DNA from: Shimia isoporae
GTDB lineage: Bacteria > Pseudomonadota > Alphaproteobacteria > Rhodobacterales > Rhodobacteraceae
Direction of reading: 5' to 3'
Length of the DNA: 64,000 bases
Assembly: GCF_004346865.1 (NCBI RefSeq)
Contig: NZ_SMGR01000001.1
Span: 186,001 to 250,000 of the forward strand
Made by a program: the position numbers and the translations under genes. The notes below the pieces were generated by a model. That model had not been told where the DNA came from. It did not search any database and saw nothing but the letters and a program-made list of their open reading frames with translations. The number at the start of each line of letters is the position of its first letter. Positions within the stretch are counted from its first letter, which is position 1. Positions 16,629 to 25,898 of this stretch are shown here, one piece after another.

Positions 16629-18704
16629 TTAGCCGGAGATCAGGCCCATGCTTTCCAGCTTCAGGATTACCTGATGTGCGCAGTTGTCGACGTCGACGTT
16701 TTCAGTCTCGACCGACAGTTCCGGGTTCACGGGCACGTCATAGGGGTCGGAGATACCGGTGAATTCCTTGATCTTGCCTTCGCGTGCGAGCTTGTAGAGG
16801 CCTTTGCGGTCGCGACGCTCACATTCCTCGATCGAGGTTGCGACGTGCACTTCAACGAAGGCACCAAAGGCTTCGACGTCCTCGCGCACGGCGCGGCGGG
16901 TGGTTGCATAGGGTGCGATCGGGGCACAGATGGCGATACCGCCGTTCTTGGTGATCTCGGACGCAACGTAGCCGATGCGGCGGATGTTGAGGTCACGGTG
17001 CTCTTTGGAGAAGCCCAGTTCGCTGGACAGGTTCTTACGCACAATATCGCCATCCAGCAGGGTCACGGGACGACCGCCCATTTCCATCAGCTTTACCATC
17101 AGCGCATTGGCGATGGTGGATTTGCCCGAACCGGAGAAACCTGTGAAGAAAACTGTAAAGCCTTGCTTGGAGCGTGGCGGCTTGGTCTTGCGCAGCTCTT
17201 TCACCACCTCGGGGAAAGAGAACCATTCTGGAATTTCCAGACCTTCGGCCAGACGGCGGCGCAGTTCAGTGCCGGAGATGTTCAGGATCGTGACATCATC
17301 TTTGTCCTTGATCTCGTCCATCGGCTCATACTGGGCGCGTTCCTGAACCCAAACCATATGTTTGAAGTCGACCATTTCGATGCCGATTTCATCCTCATGG
17401 GCGCGGAACAGGTCCTGTGCGTCGTAGGGGCCGTAGAAATCTTCGCCGGCGGAGTTTTTGCCGGGGCCGGCGTGGTCGCGGCCTACGATGAAGTGCGTGC
17501 AGCCGTGGTTGGCGCGGATCAGGCCGTGCCAGACCGCTTCGCGCGGACCTGCCATGCGCATGGCAAGGTTCAACAGCGACATGGAGGTCGTGGAGGCCGG
17601 GTATTTGTCCAGAACCGCTTCGTAGCAGCGCACGCGAGTGAAGTGATCAACGTCGCCAGGCTTGGTCATGCCGACAACAGGGTGAATCAGCAGGTTGGCC
17701 TGTGCTTCTTTTGCGGCGCGGAAAGTCAGTTCCTGGTGCGCGCGGTGCAGGGGGTTGCGGGTCTGGAAGGCCACGACCTTGCGCCAGCCCATTTTGCGGA
17801 AGTAGGAACGCAGTTCGTTCGGCGTGTCGCGACGACCGCGGAAGTCATAGTGGACCGGTTGCTGGATGCCCGTTACCGGACCGCCGAGATAGACTTTGCC
17901 CGCCTGGTTGTGCAGGTAGTTCACAGCAGGGTGCGCGTCATCGTCTGCACCGAAGACTTTTTCCGCTTCGCGCGCTTTGTTCGGAACCCAGTTGTCGGTC
18001 ACGGTCATGGTGGCGAGAATAACGCCTTCCTGATCGCGCAGAGCGATGTCCTGGCCGTCTTTGATGCTGGCGGCGAACTCTTCGGACACATCAAGGTTGA
18101 TCGGCATCGGCCACAGCGCGCCGTCAGCAAGGCGCATGTTTTCGACAACGCCGTTGTAGTCTTCTTCAGTCAGGAAGCCTTTGAGCGGGTTGAACCCGCC
18201 GTTCATTAGCAGTTCCAGGTCGCAGATCTGCCGCGGGGTCAGGTCCCAGCTTACGAGATCTGCTGCTTCGACTTTGAGCTTCTGTGCGCTTTCATAAGAC
18301 ACGTAGAGCTCGGGGATAGGAGCGAGGTTGTTTTGCATAGGGTGGGTCCTGTGTTTGATTGGAGCAAGGCCACTTGCGGTGCCGGTGAGTTCCGCATGCA
18401 GCGCGTTGTATTCTGCGAGTTTCCGGGTAAGGAATTGATCGGTGAGCCGCACTTTCTCGGCTGCGCCGCGACGGGTGAGCGTGTAAGCGAACCGTTGGCG
18501 TTTATCGGGTCCGTCACGGTCGCTAATAGAAATCAGGCCCGAGTCGGCAGCGGCCCGAAGTTGTGCGTTCAGACCGCCGAGAGAAATACCAAGCGCCAAG
18601 GCCGTCGCTCGCTGGCTGGCACCGGGAGCGGTGTCCAGTTGGCGCAGGAGTCGGAAGAGCAGGTCTTCGTCTTCAGGCGAGGGTTTGGCAACAGTGGCGG
18701 TCAT
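16629..18704 (-). CDS. MarR-type regulator fused to bifunctional sulfate adenylyltransferase / adenylylsulfate kinase
   Basis: 691 residues in one uninterrupted frame. Residues 1-108 form a winged-helix domain of the EPS-associated MarR type (SQRATALALGISLGGLN, then LTRRGAAEKVRLTDQFLTRK). Residues from Met123 are an ATP sulfurylase, with QTRNPLHRAHQEL and GRDHAGPG at the active site. The last ~190 residues are APS kinase with P-loop FSGSGKST (about 524-531) and DGDIVRKNL. The enzyme part activates sulfate to PAPS. Ordinary Sat-CysC proteins are about 570 residues and would start at Met123 (18338), which has its own AGGA. So an internal start may give free enzyme besides the fusion. A perfect palindrome lies just upstream. 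Confidence 0.88.
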   Translation of the reverse strand: MTATVAKPSPEDEDLLFRLLRQLDTAPGASQRATALALGISLGGLNAQLRAAADSGLISISDRDGPDKRQRFAYTLTRRGAAEKVRLTDQFLTRKLAEYNALHAELTGTASGLAPIKHRTHPMQNNLAPIPELYVSYESAQKLKVEAADLVSWDLTPRQICDLELLMNGGFNPLKGFLTEEDYNGVVENMRLADGALWPMPINLDVSEEFAASIKDGQDIALRDQEGVILATMTVTDNWVPNKAREAEKVFGADDDAHPAVNYLHNQAGKVYLGGPVTGIQQPVHYDFRGRRDTPNELRSYFRKMGWRKVVAFQTRNPLHRAHQELTFRAAKEAQANLLIHPVVGMTKPGDVDHFTRVRCYEAVLDKYPASTTSMSLLNLAMRMAGPREAVWHGLIRANHGCTHFIVGRDHAGPGKNSAGEDFYGPYDAQDLFRAHEDEIGIEMVDFKHMVWVQERAQYEPMDEIKDKDDVTILNISGTELRRRLAEGLEIPEWFSFPEVVKELRKTKPPRSKQGFTVFFTGFSGSGKSTIANALMVKLMEMGGRPVTLLDGDIVRKNLSSELGFSKEHRDLNIRRIGYVASEITKNGGIAICAPIAPYATTRRAVREDVEAFGAFVEVHVATSIEECERRDRKGLYKLAREGKIKEFTGISDPYDVPVNPELSVETENVDVDNCAHQVILKLESMGLISG

Positions 18705-18722
18705 CAACAAAACTCAAAGTGT

Positions 18723-18736
18723 GTTCACGCGTGAAC
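18723..18736. promoter_or_regulatory. Palindromic operator candidate of the MarR-Sat gene
   Basis: GTTCACGCGTGAAC, a perfect 14-bp palindrome placed 18 bases before the ATG of the fusion gene. MarR-family dimers bind such short palindromes close to their own promoters, so autoregulation is likely. Confidence 0.6.
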
Positions 18737-18789
18737 GCAATACACGAAAAATCTCCTTTTGGAAGCTTTTTATGCGTATGCATAGCCAC

Positions 18790-18826
18790 ATTGCGCTGGG
18801 CGCAAGGCGGTTAATCGCCGATTAAG
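18790..18826. repeat. Two short palindromes between cyclase and MarR-Sat genes
   Basis: TTGCGC-TGG-GCGCAA (18791-18805) and TTAATCG-C-CGATTAA (18811-18825), both perfect. The second covers the stop codon of the cyclase gene. They could be binding sites or part of the cyclase 3' end; no T-run follows. Confidence 0.5.
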
Positions 18827-20522
18827 TTGTTGTTTCTGGTGCCGGGTTGAGCTGTTGACGCAATCTTGCGGCCTGTTTCACGGGCAAGGCGGGCATGGGG
18901 TGCGCCACGCCACGCAGTTCCAATTCTACGAACTCAAGGTGAGATGTCTTGTAACCTGCACCTTTGAGCAACTCTTCGGATATCAGTGCTTCAACACCGA
19001 GTTCCTTGGTTTTGCCCTCCAGCCGAGACGTTGCGTTCACCGTATCGCCAATAATGGTGCGCGGCGCATTGTCAGCTGCGCCGATCTCGCCCATCACAAG
19101 CGTGCCCAGATGCAGCCCCATACCAATGGCAACGGGGGGTGCCTTCTCCGCCTTGAGAGTCTGATTGAACGTGATGAGGGCGGCGCTGATACCCGCAGCG
19201 GCATCCAGCGCGGCCTTCGCTGAAGCGGTTTCGTCTTCATGTTCGAAAACAGCGAGCAATCCGTCGCCCAGATACTTGTCTACCGTGCCGCCCGCCCCAG
19301 TGATCGATGGCACGATAGCGTCGAAGAAGCGGTTGAGCAGAAAGACTACGTCATAGGGAAGTTGGCCCGTTGTTCGGGCGGTAAAGCTGCGCATATCGAG
19401 GAACAGGATCGCCATGCGACGCTCCTGACCGAGGCTCTGATGGGCGCGGGCCTGCCGTCCGTCGCTGCGGAAAACCTGCAGGACGGTGGCAGGGTTCGTG
19501 GGTCTGAGTTGACAGGCGAGGCGCGCGTTGGGCGGCGCATTGACGGCAGCAAGGCTTGCGGCCTCTTCCGGGGAAGGCGGATGGAGAAGATCTGCACCCT
19601 CTTCAATTATCACGCGGCAGGTGGTGCAGCGTCCGCGTCCACCACATAGCGCCATATGAGGCACGCCGTTGGTGCGCGACATTTCCAGCAGTGTCATGCC
19701 GCGCTGACCGCGGATTTCCGGGCCGGACACATATTGAATTGGCACCGCGCCGCGGTTGATGACGTATCGGCGGGTCAGGTGGACAGCGATGGCCAGTACC
19801 ACCAGGGCGGCAAATCCCATGAGGGTCTGCCCTGTGCGTTCTATCAATAAGGCAAAGGCGTCGGGTGACAGCCAGTTATAGGTCTCGGCGAGGTCCGGAA
19901 ACACCTCGGGGTCGCTGAGGAGCGCTTTTTGAGCGCGCCCCTGAATCATGAAGCCAGTAAGCGCCCAGGCCGGGATCAAGGTGGCAAGGCTGATCAACAA
20001 TGGCAGGGAGCTGCGCCACCACGCCTGCGTACGCAGCCAGAAGTGCAGCCCCATGCAGCCGTGGGTCCATGTGATAAGCAGAAGAGCGGCCTGATTCCAT
20101 CCGCTGGTGGTGTTCCAGATCAGGCCGACAAGATACCCCATACGATCGTTCAGCCCGAACAGTTCGTGGGCCATGCGTGTATGCCAGATGTGTGCGGCGA
20201 GCAGGAGCGGAATCAGCACGCCCAAGATGATTTGCAGAGCCTCCCAAGCGGGCATTTTCAAAGTGCGCCGGCGTGCAAGACGATAAAGGGCAAGACCCAT
20301 GTGGGTGAGCAGTGCGCCGTAGAGCAAGGTGGACCCAAGAGCCGAGCGATGCACGGATTGGCGAACGTCCTGAAAAGACTCCATGATCTCTAAAGAAAAG
20401 ATGCCCAATCCGATATTGATGAAGTGAAACAGGACGTAAGCAAAAAGAACGAGCCCGGATATCACCCGTGCGCGGGTGCGCCAATTGCCTTTCCAGAGGG
20501 AAGAACCAGTAGAAGTTGCCAC
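18822..20522 (-). CDS. Membrane-bound adenylate/guanylate cyclase with [2Fe-2S] ferredoxin domain
   Basis: 566 residues in three parts. Residues 20-250 hold about six membrane segments with several His (33, 58, 74, 111) that could bind heme, like a cytochrome-b anchor. Residues 265-355 are a plant-type ferredoxin: Cys293, 299, 302 and 337 fit C-x5-C-x2-C-xn-C. Residues 370-545 are a class III cyclase: Asp376 in LFLDMRSF and Asp in KYLGDGL are the metal ligands, and DTVNATSRLEGK is the usual C-terminal motif. The build suggests that membrane redox state controls cyclic nucleotide synthesis. Single gene; P450 gene lies upstream in the same direction. Confidence 0.88.
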   Translation of the reverse strand: MATSTGSSLWKGNWRTRARVISGLVLFAYVLFHFINIGLGIFSLEIMESFQDVRQSVHRSALGSTLLYGALLTHMGLALYRLARRRTLKMPAWEALQIILGVLIPLLLAAHIWHTRMAHELFGLNDRMGYLVGLIWNTTSGWNQAALLLITWTHGCMGLHFWLRTQAWWRSSLPLLISLATLIPAWALTGFMIQGRAQKALLSDPEVFPDLAETYNWLSPDAFALLIERTGQTLMGFAALVVLAIAVHLTRRYVINRGAVPIQYVSGPEIRGQRGMTLLEMSRTNGVPHMALCGGRGRCTTCRVIIEEGADLLHPPSPEEAASLAAVNAPPNARLACQLRPTNPATVLQVFRSDGRQARAHQSLGQERRMAILFLDMRSFTARTTGQLPYDVVFLLNRFFDAIVPSITGAGGTVDKYLGDGLLAVFEHEDETASAKAALDAAAGISAALITFNQTLKAEKAPPVAIGMGLHLGTLVMGEIGAADNAPRTIIGDTVNATSRLEGKTKELGVEALISEELLKGAGYKTSHLEFVELELRGVAHPMPALPVKQAARLRQQLNPAPETTT

Positions 20523-20573
20523 GATGATGTCCTGTCGCTTTTGCTCAGACAGTGGATGCGACGATCGTGTGGG

Positions 20574-21920
20574 TCAAGGTGAGGATGGCTGTGCACGTTT
20601 GCGCAGAACAACTGGCAGTCCGCCCTTGGGCTGCGGGATCGGTACCCGTGCCCAGTCCACAGGCGTGTCATCGGCCAGCTCTATCCGGTGGGATTTGAGC
20701 AGTGCCGCCAGAAAAAGCTTCACTTGCATCGTTGCGAAGTGCAGCCCAATGCATTTGTGCGCGCCACCGCCAAACGGAGCCCATGCATATTTGTGGCTGC
20801 GGTCTTCTTCACGTTCGGGGCCAAATCGATCGGGATCGAATTCTTGCGGATTCGTCCAGTGTTCAGGTGACATCATGACAGTACCGGGGGTGGCCGAGAC
20901 CCATGTGCCAGCGGGGATGATATGATTGCCCCACTGGAAATCGCGCACCGCACGTCGCGGGATCAGAGGGACCGGGGGCAAGAGCCGCAAGCATTCCTTG
21001 AACACTAGATCGGCGGCTTGCATCGACGCGAGACGCGCGTCGTCCATCGGGCCTACAGGCAAAGCGTCGACCTCGGCGATGATCTTGTCTTGCCACTCTG
21101 GATAGGTTGCCAGCGCCCATGCGACTTTGGTGAGGGCGGACGCTGTTGTGTCATGGGCCGCCATCATCAGGAAATTGAAGTGGTCGACCAATTCCTCCGC
21201 GGTCCAAGAATTGCCGTCTTCGTCTGCTGCCAGAACCATCTGCGAAAAGAAGTCGTCGCCCGGGTTGTCCCGGCGTTCGGGTATCATCATTGAGAACTGC
21301 TGGGTCAGCATCACCCGCGCAGCCATGCCACGCGCCATTTTGGTGAAGGGGACAGGTTTCCGGATCACCGCTGTTGCCGCAGCGACTTCGGCACGAAAGG
21401 CGCTGGAAAGCTGTTCCGCGCGGGGATCGTCAAGGTCCAAGCCCATAAAAACAGCGGCCCCCATGCGGAGGGTCATATCTTTGATCGCGGGAAAAAACTT
21501 GAAGGGTGAGTCTGTCTCCCAGTCCTCGAGTAGTATCTCCGTCGCCTCTTCCAGCCGGGCGCGATAGGCATCCAGCACGGGCTTGCGAAAAGCAGCCTGC
21601 ATGATGCGGCGGTGGGCGCGGTGGTCGTCGAAGTCCCGCAACATCAGTCCGCCAGGAAACAGCGTGTGCAGCATGTCCCAGCCGTCATGCGAGGAGAACA
21701 GTTTCTGTGTGTCCCCAAGTATGAATTCAAGCGCGTCTGCACCGCCCAGAGACACCCGCCATTGTCCGAGCACTTTGACCTTGTAGACCGGACCATAAGT
21801 GGCCGCAGCGCCCATGTGCAATCCAAGCGGGTCCCGCAGAAGGTCAAGCGTGTGGCCAACCAACGGTGTGAGCGGTGGGTGGGGAATATCGTCGAGATTG
21901 AGGGCTGTGGCTTGGGTCAA
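20574..21920 (-). CDS. Cytochrome P450
   Basis: 448 residues, soluble bacterial type. The I-helix oxygen motif AAHDTTAS is present, the K-helix ExxR reads ECLR, and the heme loop FGGGAHKCIGLHFA holds the thiolate Cys at about residue 390. It hydroxylates or otherwise oxidises an unknown substrate using electrons from a ferredoxin. No ferredoxin reductase gene is adjacent; the only ferredoxin domain nearby is in the cyclase downstream, whose stop-to-start gap is about 50 bases. They could share a transcript, but a functional link is not shown. Confidence 0.93.
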   Translation of the reverse strand: MTQATALNLDDIPHPPLTPLVGHTLDLLRDPLGLHMGAAATYGPVYKVKVLGQWRVSLGGADALEFILGDTQKLFSSHDGWDMLHTLFPGGLMLRDFDDHRAHRRIMQAAFRKPVLDAYRARLEEATEILLEDWETDSPFKFFPAIKDMTLRMGAAVFMGLDLDDPRAEQLSSAFRAEVAAATAVIRKPVPFTKMARGMAARVMLTQQFSMMIPERRDNPGDDFFSQMVLAADEDGNSWTAEELVDHFNFLMMAAHDTTASALTKVAWALATYPEWQDKIIAEVDALPVGPMDDARLASMQAADLVFKECLRLLPPVPLIPRRAVRDFQWGNHIIPAGTWVSATPGTVMMSPEHWTNPQEFDPDRFGPEREEDRSHKYAWAPFGGGAHKCIGLHFATMQVKLFLAALLKSHRIELADDTPVDWARVPIPQPKGGLPVVLRKRAQPSSP

Positions 21921-22019
21921 GGCGTTGCTCCGGTTCGCTCGAACGCAGGCTACGGCCTTGTGGGGTAGAGTGGCAACCGGCAGTTGTGCCGATCGCCTGA
22001 GTTTGCCGCGATTGGACGG

Positions 22020-22961
22020 TTATTCCTGTTCCGCGATAAACTTTTCCGCGTCCAGTGCCGCCATGCAGCCCATGCCAGCAGATGTCACGGCCTGACGATA
22101 AACATGATCCGTCAGGTCACCGGCGGCGAAAACGCCGGGAATAGACGTGCGCGTTGTGCCGGCTTCTACCTGGACATAACCGCCGTTGTGCAGTTCCAGC
22201 TGGTCTGCCACCAGTTCGGACGCAGGGGCGTGCCCAATAGCAATGAAAACGCCTGCGGCGGGAATTTCGGTGATCTCGCCGGTTTTGGTGTGTTTGACTT
22301 TCACGCCTGTCACGCCTTTGGGCATGTCGGTACCGACGACTTCTTCCAGTTCATGGAACCAGAGGGTTTCGATTTTTTCGTGTTTGAACAGGCGGTCCTG
22401 CAGGATTTTCTCCGCGCGCAGCTCGTCGCGGCGGTGGATCAGGGTCACTTTGGAGGCGAAGTTGGTGAGGAACAACGCCTCTTCGACCGCGGTGTTGCCG
22501 CCGCCGACGACCACGATCTCCTGACCGCGGTAGAAGAAGCCATCACAGGTTGCGCAGGCCGACACGCCGAAGCCTTTGAACGCTTCTTCGCTGTCCAGAC
22601 CCAGCCATTTGGCGCGGGCTCCGGTGCAGAGGATCACGGCATCAGCCGTGTAAAGAGTGCCGCTGTCGCCTTTGGCTTTGAACGGGCGCTCAGACAGGTC
22701 GAGATCGGTGATGATGTCGCCGATGACCTCACAGCCCATGGCGCGGGCGTGTTCTTCCATTTTCATCATCAACTCGGGGCCCTGTACCTCAACGAAGGAG
22801 GGGTAGTTCTCAACTTCGGTTGTGGTGGTCAGTTGGCCGCCCGGCTCAAGGCCCTGCACAAGGATCGGCTCCAACATGGCGCGGCTGGCGTAAACGCCGG
22901 CGGTGTAGCCAGCAGGGCCGGAGCCGATGATCAGAACCTTGGTGTGTTTCGTGTCGGCCAT
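22020..22961 (-). CDS. trxB: Thioredoxin-disulfide reductase
   Basis: 313 residues, the normal length. NADPH-dependent flavoprotein that reduces thioredoxin. FAD site [10 protein letters not shown] (residues ~12-21), redox pair CATC in the [11 protein letters not shown] stretch, NADPH site [11 protein letters not shown], and C-terminal GVFAAGDL. Start at MADTKHTK with AAAGGTG on the minus strand. Divergent from the Lrp-type regulator, with the 11-bp inverted repeat in the shared region. Confidence 0.96.
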   Translation of the reverse strand: MADTKHTKVLIIGSGPAGYTAGVYASRAMLEPILVQGLEPGGQLTTTTEVENYPSFVEVQGPELMMKMEEHARAMGCEVIGDIITDLDLSERPFKAKGDSGTLYTADAVILCTGARAKWLGLDSEEAFKGFGVSACATCDGFFYRGQEIVVVGGGNTAVEEALFLTNFASKVTLIHRRDELRAEKILQDRLFKHEKIETLWFHELEEVVGTDMPKGVTGVKVKHTKTGEITEIPAAGVFIAIGHAPASELVADQLELHNGGYVQVEAGTTRTSIPGVFAAGDLTDHVYRQAVTSAGMGCMAALDAEKFIAEQE

Positions 22962-23101
22962 GAGGCACCTTTTCATGTGATATCTTTGCGAGTCCGATAG
23001 CGGATATAGCCGTCTCATGCAGTCAGGAAAAGGGCAAGCCGCATTTCAGGAACGTGCGGTCTCGTGATGATACAATAGGCAGGACAGCGCAAAAGGATAT
23101 T

Positions 23102-23134
23102 GCGCAAACGCGAAACATTATTGCGCGTTTGCGC
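23102..23134. promoter_or_regulatory. Inverted repeat between trxB and lrp, operator candidate
   Basis: GCGCAAACGCG (23102-23112), 11-base spacer, CGCGTTTGCGC (23124-23134), a perfect 11-bp inverted repeat with arm centres 22 bp apart (two helix turns). It lies about 45 bases before the lrp ATG, the usual place for autoregulation by Lrp/AsnC proteins. Confidence 0.65.
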
Positions 23135-23179
23135 GGCGGTGGTATAAGAACCGCAAATCCAACGGAGAGAATGACCCAC

Positions 23180-23680
23180 ATGGCTGGACACCGGCTTGAT
23201 CCAATCGATCGCAAAATTCTGGCAGAATTACAGGCTGACGGCCGGATGACCAACGTGGAACTCGCCAAGCGAGTCGGGATTTCGGCTCCGCCTTGCTTGC
23301 GCCGTGTGCGAACATTGGAAGAGGCCGGATATATTCGTGGTTACCACGCAGATGTGGACAGCCGTGAATTGGGGTTCGAGGTTCAGGTATTTGCAATGGT
23401 CGGGCTGGTGAGCCAGGCAGAGGCGGACCTGAGTGCATTTGAGGAACGCTGCCGTGAATGGCCTCTGGTGCGTGAGTGCCATATGCTGAACGGAGAGGTG
23501 GATTTCATCCTGAAATGCGTGGCGCCGGATCTCAGCACGTTTCAGACGTTTCTGACCGAAGACCTGACCAGTGCCGACAACGTGGCAAGCGTGAAAACCT
23601 CGTTGGTGATCCGTGGAGCAAAAGACGCGCCCGGAGTGCCGTTTGAAGTGCTTGAAGAACGGCTGAGCCGCGACGCTTAA
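23180..23680 (+). CDS. Lrp/AsnC family transcriptional regulator
   Basis: 166 residues. The N-terminal HTH begins at LDPIDRKILAELQADGR and includes VELAKRVGISAPPCLRRV (about residues 26-43); the C-terminal RAM/ligand domain shows VRECHMLNGEVDFILK. Such proteins bind DNA as octamers and sense amino acids. The ATG at 23180 sits about 10 bases after GGAGAG and is preferred to 23171. Divergent from trxB, a linkage seen in related bacteria. Confidence 0.92.
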   Translation: MAGHRLDPIDRKILAELQADGRMTNVELAKRVGISAPPCLRRVRTLEEAGYIRGYHADVDSRELGFEVQVFAMVGLVSQAEADLSAFEERCREWPLVRECHMLNGEVDFILKCVAPDLSTFQTFLTEDLTSADNVASVKTSLVIRGAKDAPGVPFEVLEERLSRDA

Positions 23681-23705
23681 AGCGCTAAGACGCAAAATCA
23701 GCTTT

Positions 23706-23744
23706 CAAAACAAAAGAAACCGCCCCAGCGGGACGGCTTCTTTA
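23706..23744. terminator. Terminator between lrp and the 45-residue peptide gene (both directions possible)
   Basis: Arms GAAACCGCCCC (23716-23726) and GGGACGGCTTC (23730-23740). Read on the minus strand the stem has 11 pairs with two G-U and is followed by TTTTGTTTTG; on the plus strand CTTCTTT follows. It can end both convergent transcripts. Confidence 0.75.
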
Positions 23745-23770
23745 CGAGGGGTCCGGGTGATCCGGGTGAA

Positions 23771-23908
23771 TTAGGCGGCTTTTGCCAAGCCTTCGCCTTT
23801 GCGCTTGGCGATGAAGGCGGCGCGACGGGCTCCGCGTGCCCAAGGCATGGCCGGTGTCTCGGCTTTGGATGCTGCGACGACCGATTTGATAAAGCGTTGG
23901 TTTTTCAT
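23771..23908 (-). CDS. Conserved 45-residue basic protein
   Basis: 45 residues, beginning MKNQRFIKSVVAAS and ending KRKGEGLAKAA, with the central motif TPAMPWARGARRAAF. Very basic, no membrane segment. I believe near-identical peptides occur across Roseobacter-group genomes, but this is from memory. Start supported by GGAG on the minus strand; the longer open frame to 24046 has no site and odd composition. Function unknown; nucleic-acid binding would fit its charge. Confidence 0.75.
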   Translation of the reverse strand: MKNQRFIKSVVAASKAETPAMPWARGARRAAFIAKRKGEGLAKAA

Positions 23909-24087
23909 GTCTGCTCTCCGTGGCTGTCGGCCCTTCTTTTGTGGCCGGTCTGTTTCCGTGTTGAGAACAATTTCACCCTCAATTGGGGCGCAGATGGGGC
24001 GGGATTGGTCAGATTTGAGGAAATTACCTAACCAATTTTTAGGCAATCTGGCGCAAATGTGGCGGAGCAGAGGGACAATAGGCCTGT

Positions 24088-24846
24088 TTACAGGCGGATC
24101 ACCGAAATCAGCCGGCCATAATCGGCCTCATTTGCATGTGTGGCACGTCGGTAAGAATAGAACCGGTCTGGATCGGAGTAGGTGCAATGCCGCGTCCACT
24201 CGGCGGCGCCGATTCCTGCAGCCCGTAAACGGTGCAGACCATAGGACGGTAGATCAAAAAGCATACGGTCGCCTTCTCCTTTCTCAAAGAAGCGATCGTT
24301 TTCAGGTGCAGCGGACATAAATGTGTCCAAAAATTCGGGGCCGACCTCATAGGCGCTTTGGGAAATGGAGGGGCCAATTACGGCTTTGGTACCAGCGCGA
24401 TTTGCACCGAGTGCTTCCATTGCATCCAATGTGGCCTCAAGTACTCCGTCGACGGCTCCACGCCATCCGGCATGGGCGGCAGCGACAACACCTGCGTTTT
24501 CATCGGCAAACAGTACGGGTTGGCAGTCTGCAGTAAGGATCGCAAGAGCGAGACCCGGTGTGGCGGTAACAATGGCATCGGCCTTTGGCCTGTCACCGGA
24601 TTGGGGCTCGCTGATTGTCAGAACGTCTGCGGAATGCACCTGATAAGGTTGTGCGAGGTGGCTCAGCGGCACGCCCATGGCGTCCGCCACGCGGCTGCGG
24701 TTGATCGAAACGATTTCGGATTGGTCAGAACTGCCAAGGCCGCAGTTCAATCCTTGGAAAACACCGGACGAGGCACCGCCACGGCGGGTGAAAAACCCGT
24801 GACGCACAGGGCCGAGAAGGTCGGACGTGAGAATTTCCAAAGTCAT
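24088..24846 (-). CDS. pgeF: Peptidoglycan editing factor / multicopper polyphenol oxidase family (YfiH-like)
   Basis: 252 residues. The metal-site motifs are all visible: His in YQVHSADV, Cys in LTADCQPVLF and His in AAAHAGWRGAV. Members were first described as polyphenol oxidases; in Escherichia coli the protein removes wrong Ser from peptidoglycan precursors, and purine nucleosidase activity is also reported for the family. The ATG overlaps the TGA of the upstream methyltransferase (ATGA), so the start at 24846 is preferred over 24855. Last gene of the lgt-midA-pgeF operon. Confidence 0.9.
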   Translation of the reverse strand: MTLEILTSDLLGPVRHGFFTRRGGASSGVFQGLNCGLGSSDQSEIVSINRSRVADAMGVPLSHLAQPYQVHSADVLTISEPQSGDRPKADAIVTATPGLALAILTADCQPVLFADENAGVVAAAHAGWRGAVDGVLEATLDAMEALGANRAGTKAVIGPSISQSAYEVGPEFLDTFMSAAPENDRFFEKGEGDRMLFDLPSYGLHRLRAAGIGAAEWTRHCTYSDPDRFYSYRRATHANEADYGRLISVIRL

Positions 24847-25898
24847 GTGGTGCATCCGGGTGGAGATGGGGCGTCTGTCGGAAACAGCGCGAGTACCTTG
24901 AACAGGTTTCCCATTTCATGCGGGTGCGTCAAGCGGCGATGCGCGGCGATGTGGCTCTCTAACTCTGCGTTTTCGAGTTGCGTCGCCAAAGCTTGCGCTC
25001 TTTGCGTGATTCCCAGACGCTCGAGAAAAACACCTTGCGGCGTTAGCCGGCTATGTGCGCAGGGCGCGGCTTTGGCGATGGCTTCGAAGTCTACATGGGC
25101 TGTCAGGTCGGCATCGCCCGGTGTTGTGAGCGGGTCGACGTGCCGGTGATTTTGAAGAGCCTGAAGGGTGTCACCAAGTGAGGTCCAGTCTCCGTAATCT
25201 ATCAGGAGCGCTGCACCCCCGTGAGCCTCTATTCGCGCACCAATGGTCTGCGCAACTGATTGGGCGGGCGCGCAGGTTTCGACCACTTGATCGATTGATG
25301 TGTCGATTAGGCGGTGTTCGAGTTGTGGCTGCGGCAGTTCCGGGCCAATGGCAAAACCAAGTGTGCTGTCGCGAGTTGCAATGAGGCGTTCGTGCCACCC
25401 TTCGGTGCCGCGTTGGAACTGGCGGATCGGAAGAGCATCGAAGAATTCATTCGCCACCAGAAACAGCGGTTGTTCCGGCAATTCGTCAGCCGTCGAGACC
25501 CAGGTGGCCGTACCGATCACGTCCTGTTGCTTTGCCCGCAATGCGGGAGAAGCCTCTACGAGATGTACCTGCGCGGCTTTGTGAAATCCGGGTATCTTCC
25601 GGGTTGCACGAAGGATGTCGGCCATGAGTGTGCCCCGACCCGGGCCGAGTTCGGCCAATGTAAACGCCGCTGGTGCGCCTTGGTCCATCCAAGATTGCGC
25701 CAAAGCTAAACCGATGAGTTCTCCAAACATTTGCGAGATCTCGGGGGCAGTGATGAAATCACCGTCGGATCCTAAAGGATCGCGGGTTGTGTAATAACCG
25801 TGTTCCGGGTGCAATAAGGCTTCGGTCATGAAATCGGCGACAGTCATGGGACCATGGGCCTCGATGCGGGCCAGAAGGTGCGTGGTCAGGGCGGTCAC
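24843..25898 (-). CDS. SAM-dependent methyltransferase, NDUFAF7/MidA family
   Basis: 351 residues. The SAM-binding motif [17 protein letters not shown] lies at about residues 80-96, and the N-terminus ([21 protein letters not shown]) is typical of the family. The mitochondrial relative NDUFAF7 methylates an Arg of complex I subunit NDUFS2; the bacterial role is presumed similar but not proven. Overlaps lgt by 4 bases upstream and pgeF by 4 bases downstream, so all three are co-translated. Confidence 0.88.
   Translation of the reverse strand: MTALTTHLLARIEAHGPMTVADFMTEALLHPEHGYYTTRDPLGSDGDFITAPEISQMFGELIGLALAQSWMDQGAPAAFTLAELGPGRGTLMADILRATRKIPGFHKAAQVHLVEASPALRAKQQDVIGTATWVSTADELPEQPLFLVANEFFDALPIRQFQRGTEGWHERLIATRDSTLGFAIGPELPQPQLEHRLIDTSIDQVVETCAPAQSVAQTIGARIEAHGGAALLIDYGDWTSLGDTLQALQNHRHVDPLTTPGDADLTAHVDFEAIAKAAPCAHSRLTPQGVFLERLGITQRAQALATQLENAELESHIAAHRRLTHPHEMGNLFKVLALFPTDAPSPPGCTT

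Noticed and set aside
16530-18209. 559-codon plus-strand frame opposite Sat-APS kinase
   Set aside because: Shadow frame; low-complexity Val/Gly/Phe/Ala composition with no motif, while the minus strand has clear catalytic motifs.
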